Of a DNA stretch of 7,241 bases, positions 4,924-7,241 are shown one piece after another; position 1 is the stretch's first letter; each line of letters begins with the position of its first letter. The notes beneath the pieces were generated by a model that saw nothing but the letters and a program-made list of their open reading frames with translations, was not told the DNA's origin and made no database searches. A program made the position numbers and the translations under genes. Origin of the DNA: an uncultured Variovorax sp. (GTDB lineage Bacteria > Pseudomonadota > Gammaproteobacteria > Burkholderiales > Burkholderiaceae); NCBI GenBank assembly GCA_946478645.1, contig CAMLCW010000264.1, positions 1 through 7,241 of the forward strand, read 5' to 3'.

Positions 4924-7241
4924 ATGAACAGCCTCGCCACCGGCGCCTCCGCCCTCCCCGCCATGGACCTCCAACGCATCCTGTGCATCGGCGGCGGTCC
5001 CGCCGGCCTGTACTTCGCGCTGCTGATGAAGGCGCGCAACCCCGCGCTCGAGATCACGGTGGTCGAGCGCAACCGGCCCTTCGACACCTTCGGCTGGGGC
5101 GTGGTGCTCAGCGACCAGACGCTCGCCAATCTGGCCGCCGCCGACGCGGACAGCGCCGCGCTCATCGGCCACGATTTCCACCACTGGGACGACATCCAGG
5201 TCTTCTTCAAGGGCCGGCAGGTGCGCTCGGGCGGCCACGGCTTCTGCGGCATCGGGCGCAAGCGGCTGCTGAACATCCTGCAGGAGCGCTGCCTCGCGCT
5301 CGGCGTGAAGCTGGTGTTCGAGACCGACGTGGCCGACGACCAGGCCATGGCCGCCAGGTACAACGCCGACCTGGTGATTGCGAGCGACGGCCTCAACAGC
5401 CGCATCCGCCAGCGCTATGCCGACGTGTTCAAGCCCGACATCGACCTGCGCAACTGCCGCTTCGTGTGGCTGGGCACGCACCAGACCTTCGATGCCTTCA
5501 CCTTCGCCTTCGAGGAGACCGAGCACGGCTGGTTCCAGGCCCATGCCTACCAGTTCGACGACAAGACCTCGACCTTCATCGTCGAGACGCCCGAGGCCGT
5601 GTGGAAGGCCCACGGCATCGACCAGATGGAACAGCCCGAAGCCATCGCCTTCTGCGAGAAGCTGTTCGCCAAGTACCTCGGCGGGCACGCGCTCATCAGC
5701 AACGCCACGCACCTGCGCGGCTCGGCCAACTGGATCCGCTTCCCGCGCGTGGTGTGCGAGCGCTGGACGCACCGCGTCGAGGTCGAGGGCCGCTCGGTGC
5801 CCGTGGTGCTGATGGGCGATGCGGCGCACACGGCGCATTTCTCGATCGGCTCGGGCACCAAACTGGCGCTCGAGGACGCCATCGACCTGGCCAACGAGTT
5901 CGCGCAGGGCGGCACGGTCGACCATGTGCTCGAAGGCTACGAGGCGCGCCGCAGCGTCGAAGTGCTCAAGATCCAGAATGCCGCGCGCAACTCGACCGAA
6001 TGGTTCGAGAACGTGCCGCGCTACACCGGCATGCAGATCGAACAGTTCGCCTATTCGCTGCTCACGCGCTCGCAGCGCATCAGCCACGAGAACCTGCGGC
6101 TGCGCGACACCGCCTGGCTCGGCGGCTACGAGCAGTGGCTCGCGGGCGGCAAGCCGACGCTGCCGATGCTGCTGCCCTACAAGGTGCGCGGCCTCACGCT
6201 GAAGAACCGCATCCTGGTGTCGCCGATGGCCACCTACAGCGCGGTCGATGGCGTGCCGCAGGACTTCTTGCTGGTGCACCTGGGCGCACGCGCGCTCGGC
6301 GGCGCCGCGATGGTGTTCGTGGAGATGACCAGCCCGACGCCCGAGGGCCGCATCACGCCCGGCTGCACCGGCCTCTACAACGACGCCCAGCAGGCGGCCT
6401 TCAAGCGCATCGTCGACTTCGTGCACACGCAGTCGAGCGCCAAGATCGCGATGCAGCTTGGCCACAGCGGCGCCAAGGGCTCGACGCGCGTGGGCTGGGA
6501 GGGCACCGACGAGCCGCTCGAGAGCGGCAACTGGCCGCTGCTGTCGGCCAGCGCCATTGCCTACGGCGAACAGAACCAGTTGCCCGCTGAAATGACGCGC
6601 GCGCAGATGGACGAGATGCGCGAGCAGTTCGTCGCCGCCACGCGCCGCGCGGTGGCATGCGGCTTCGACTGGCTCGAGCTGCACTGCGCGCACGGCTACC
6701 TGCTGTCGTCCTTCATCAGTCCGCTCACCAACCAGCGCACCGACGAATACAACGGCGGCATCGAGGCGCGCTGCCGCTATCCGCTCGAGGTGTTCCGCGC
6801 GGTGCGCGCCGCCTGGCCCGAGGACAAGCCCATGAGCGTGCGGATCTCGGCGCACGACTGGGCGCCGGGCGGCAACACCGATGCCGACGCAGTGGTGGTG
6901 GCCCGGCTCTTCAAGGAGGCCGGAGCCGACTTCATCGACGTGTCGTCGGGGCAGACCACGCGCGCTGCGCAGCCCGTCTATGGCCGCATGTACCAGACGC
7001 CGTTCGCCGACCGCATCCGCAACGAGGTCGGCATCGCCACCATCGCGGTCGGCGCGATCACCGAGGCCGACCAGGCCAACAGCATCATCGCGGCCGGCCG
7101 CGCCGACCTCTGCGCGATCGCGCGGCCGCACCTGGCCGACCCGGCCTGGACGCTGCACGAGGCCGCCAAGCTGCAGAGCCGCGACGTCGACTGGCCGAAG
7201 CAGTACCTGAGCGGGCGCGACCAGATGTACCGCGAGATCGC
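4924..7241 (+). CDS. Bifunctional salicylyl-CoA 5-hydroxylase/anthraniloyl-CoA monooxygenase-type flavoenzyme fused to an Old Yellow Enzyme domain (3' end cut by window)
   Basis: The frame is open from the ATG at 4924 to the window edge, 772 codons, probably nearly complete. Residues 19-395 form a class A FAD monooxygenase: [10 protein letters not shown] (20-29), Glu48 for ADP-ribose, GIGRKRLL (109-116), the DG motif VIASDGLNS (151-159), and [23 protein letters not shown] (297-319). Residues 411-772 form an FMN ene-reductase barrel: [14 protein letters not shown] (426-439), [10 protein letters not shown] (509-518), [14 protein letters not shown] (587-600) with the His587/His590 pair, [10 protein letters not shown] (603-612), VGAIT (709-713) and [10 protein letters not shown] (731-740). 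The Cys seen in YqjM-type enzymes is Ala436 here. This layout is that of 2-aminobenzoyl-CoA monooxygenase/reductase and of proteins annotated salicylyl-CoA 5-hydroxylase. They hydroxylate an aromatic CoA thioester with O2 and NAD(P)H, and the barrel can reduce the product. Which substrate is used is not decidable. It is cytosolic and likely leads an aromatic-CoA gene cluster. An ATG at 4963 is an alternative start. Confidence 0.9.
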   Translation, partial: MNSLATGASALPAMDLQRILCIGGGPAGLYFALLMKARNPALEITVVERNRPFDTFGWGVVLSDQTLANLAAADADSAALIGHDFHHWDDIQVFFKGRQVRSGGHGFCGIGRKRLLNILQERCLALGVKLVFETDVADDQAMAARYNADLVIASDGLNSRIRQRYADVFKPDIDLRNCRFVWLGTHQTFDAFTFAFEETEHGWFQAHAYQFDDKTSTFIVETPEAVWKAHGIDQMEQPEAIAFCEKLFAKYLGGHALISNATHLRGSANWIRFPRVVCERWTHRVEVEGRSVPVVLMGDAAHTAHFSIGSGTKLALEDAIDLANEFAQGGTVDHVLEGYEARRSVEVLKIQNAARNSTEWFENVPRYTGMQIEQFAYSLLTRSQRISHENLRLRDTAWLGGYEQWLAGGKPTLPMLLPYKVRGLTLKNRILVSPMATYSAVDGVPQDFLLVHLGARALGGAAMVFVEMTSPTPEGRITPGCTGLYNDAQQAAFKRIVDFVHTQSSAKIAMQLGHSGAKGSTRVGWEGTDEPLESGNWPLLSASAIAYGEQNQLPAEMTRAQMDEMREQFVAATRRAVACGFDWLELHCAHGYLLSSFISPLTNQRTDEYNGGIEARCRYPLEVFRAVRAAWPEDKPMSVRISAHDWAPGGNTDADAVVVARLFKEAGADFIDVSSGQTTRAAQPVYGRMYQTPFADRIRNEVGIATIAVGAITEADQANSIIAAGRADLCAIARPHLADPAWTLHEAAKLQSRDVDWPKQYLSGRDQMYREI

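Noticed and set aside
4918..7158. A 746-codon open frame on the minus strand, opposite the flavoenzyme fusion gene.
   Set aside because: Its translation is low-complexity and rich in Arg, Ala, Gly, His and Val, with no recognisable domain. It mirrors the G/C-ending codons of the plus-strand gene, whose flavin motifs are unmistakable. It is a shadow frame.
1..7241. A novel defence, mobile or biosynthetic system.
   Set aside because: Every gene-sized frame with plausible codon use falls in a known metabolic, regulatory or transport family. No recombinase, nuclease, CRISPR repeat, toxin-antitoxin pair, tRNA or attachment-site structure was found.

Overview
The window looks like ordinary chromosome from a high-G+C betaproteobacterium, most likely Comamonadaceae and Variovorax-like. 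The lines of evidence are third codon positions that are almost all G or C, an orphan Bug-type (tripartite tricarboxylate transporter, TTT) periplasmic receptor, a DUF1840 gene, and a monooxygenase/Old Yellow Enzyme fusion of the kind common in Burkholderiales. The genus is an inference from gene content, not from a marker gene. I see no tRNA, rRNA, CRISPR array, insertion sequence, phage gene or defence system.

Layout. Bases 1-145 hold the last 47 codons of a MarR-type regulator (+). Its stop codon abuts the stop of a convergent short-chain dehydrogenase/reductase gene (146-910, -). That SDR gene is divergent from a LysR-type regulator (1021-1950, +). The 110-bp gap between them carries three inverted repeats in a row, so it reads as a typical LysR-controlled divergent promoter. 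Seventy-two bases after LysR, on the same strand, is a Bug-family solute-binding protein with an export signal (2023-3039). A 164-bp non-coding stretch follows. It has a degenerate tandem CGCAGA-type repeat and then a GC-rich block of stacked hairpins, and it separates the Bug gene from a convergent two-gene minus-strand unit. That unit is a cyclopropane-fatty-acyl-phospholipid synthase (3544-4812) followed 16 bases later by a DUF1840 gene (3204-3527). Divergent from the synthase, and running off the right edge, is a large fusion enzyme (4924 to beyond 7241). It combines an N-terminal FAD aromatic-acyl-CoA hydroxylase (salicylyl-CoA/anthraniloyl-CoA type) with a C-terminal FMN ene-reductase domain.

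How the parts relate. LysR probably controls the divergent SDR and possibly the Bug receptor. The synthase modifies membrane phospholipids and appears to be co-transcribed with DUF1840. The fusion enzyme is probably the first gene of an aromatic-CoA degradation cluster continuing to the right. Its promoter has a perfect TTGACA box and a 14-bp dyad lying across the -10 region, which suggests repressor control. The predicted transcription start is almost at the ATG, so the mRNA may be nearly leaderless.

No undescribed system is evident. The observations most worth a second look are the near-leaderless, operator-covered promoter at 4888-4926, the stacked dyads at 960-1011, the two repeat-like blocks at 3059-3200, and the His/Asp-rich tract in the DUF1840 protein.
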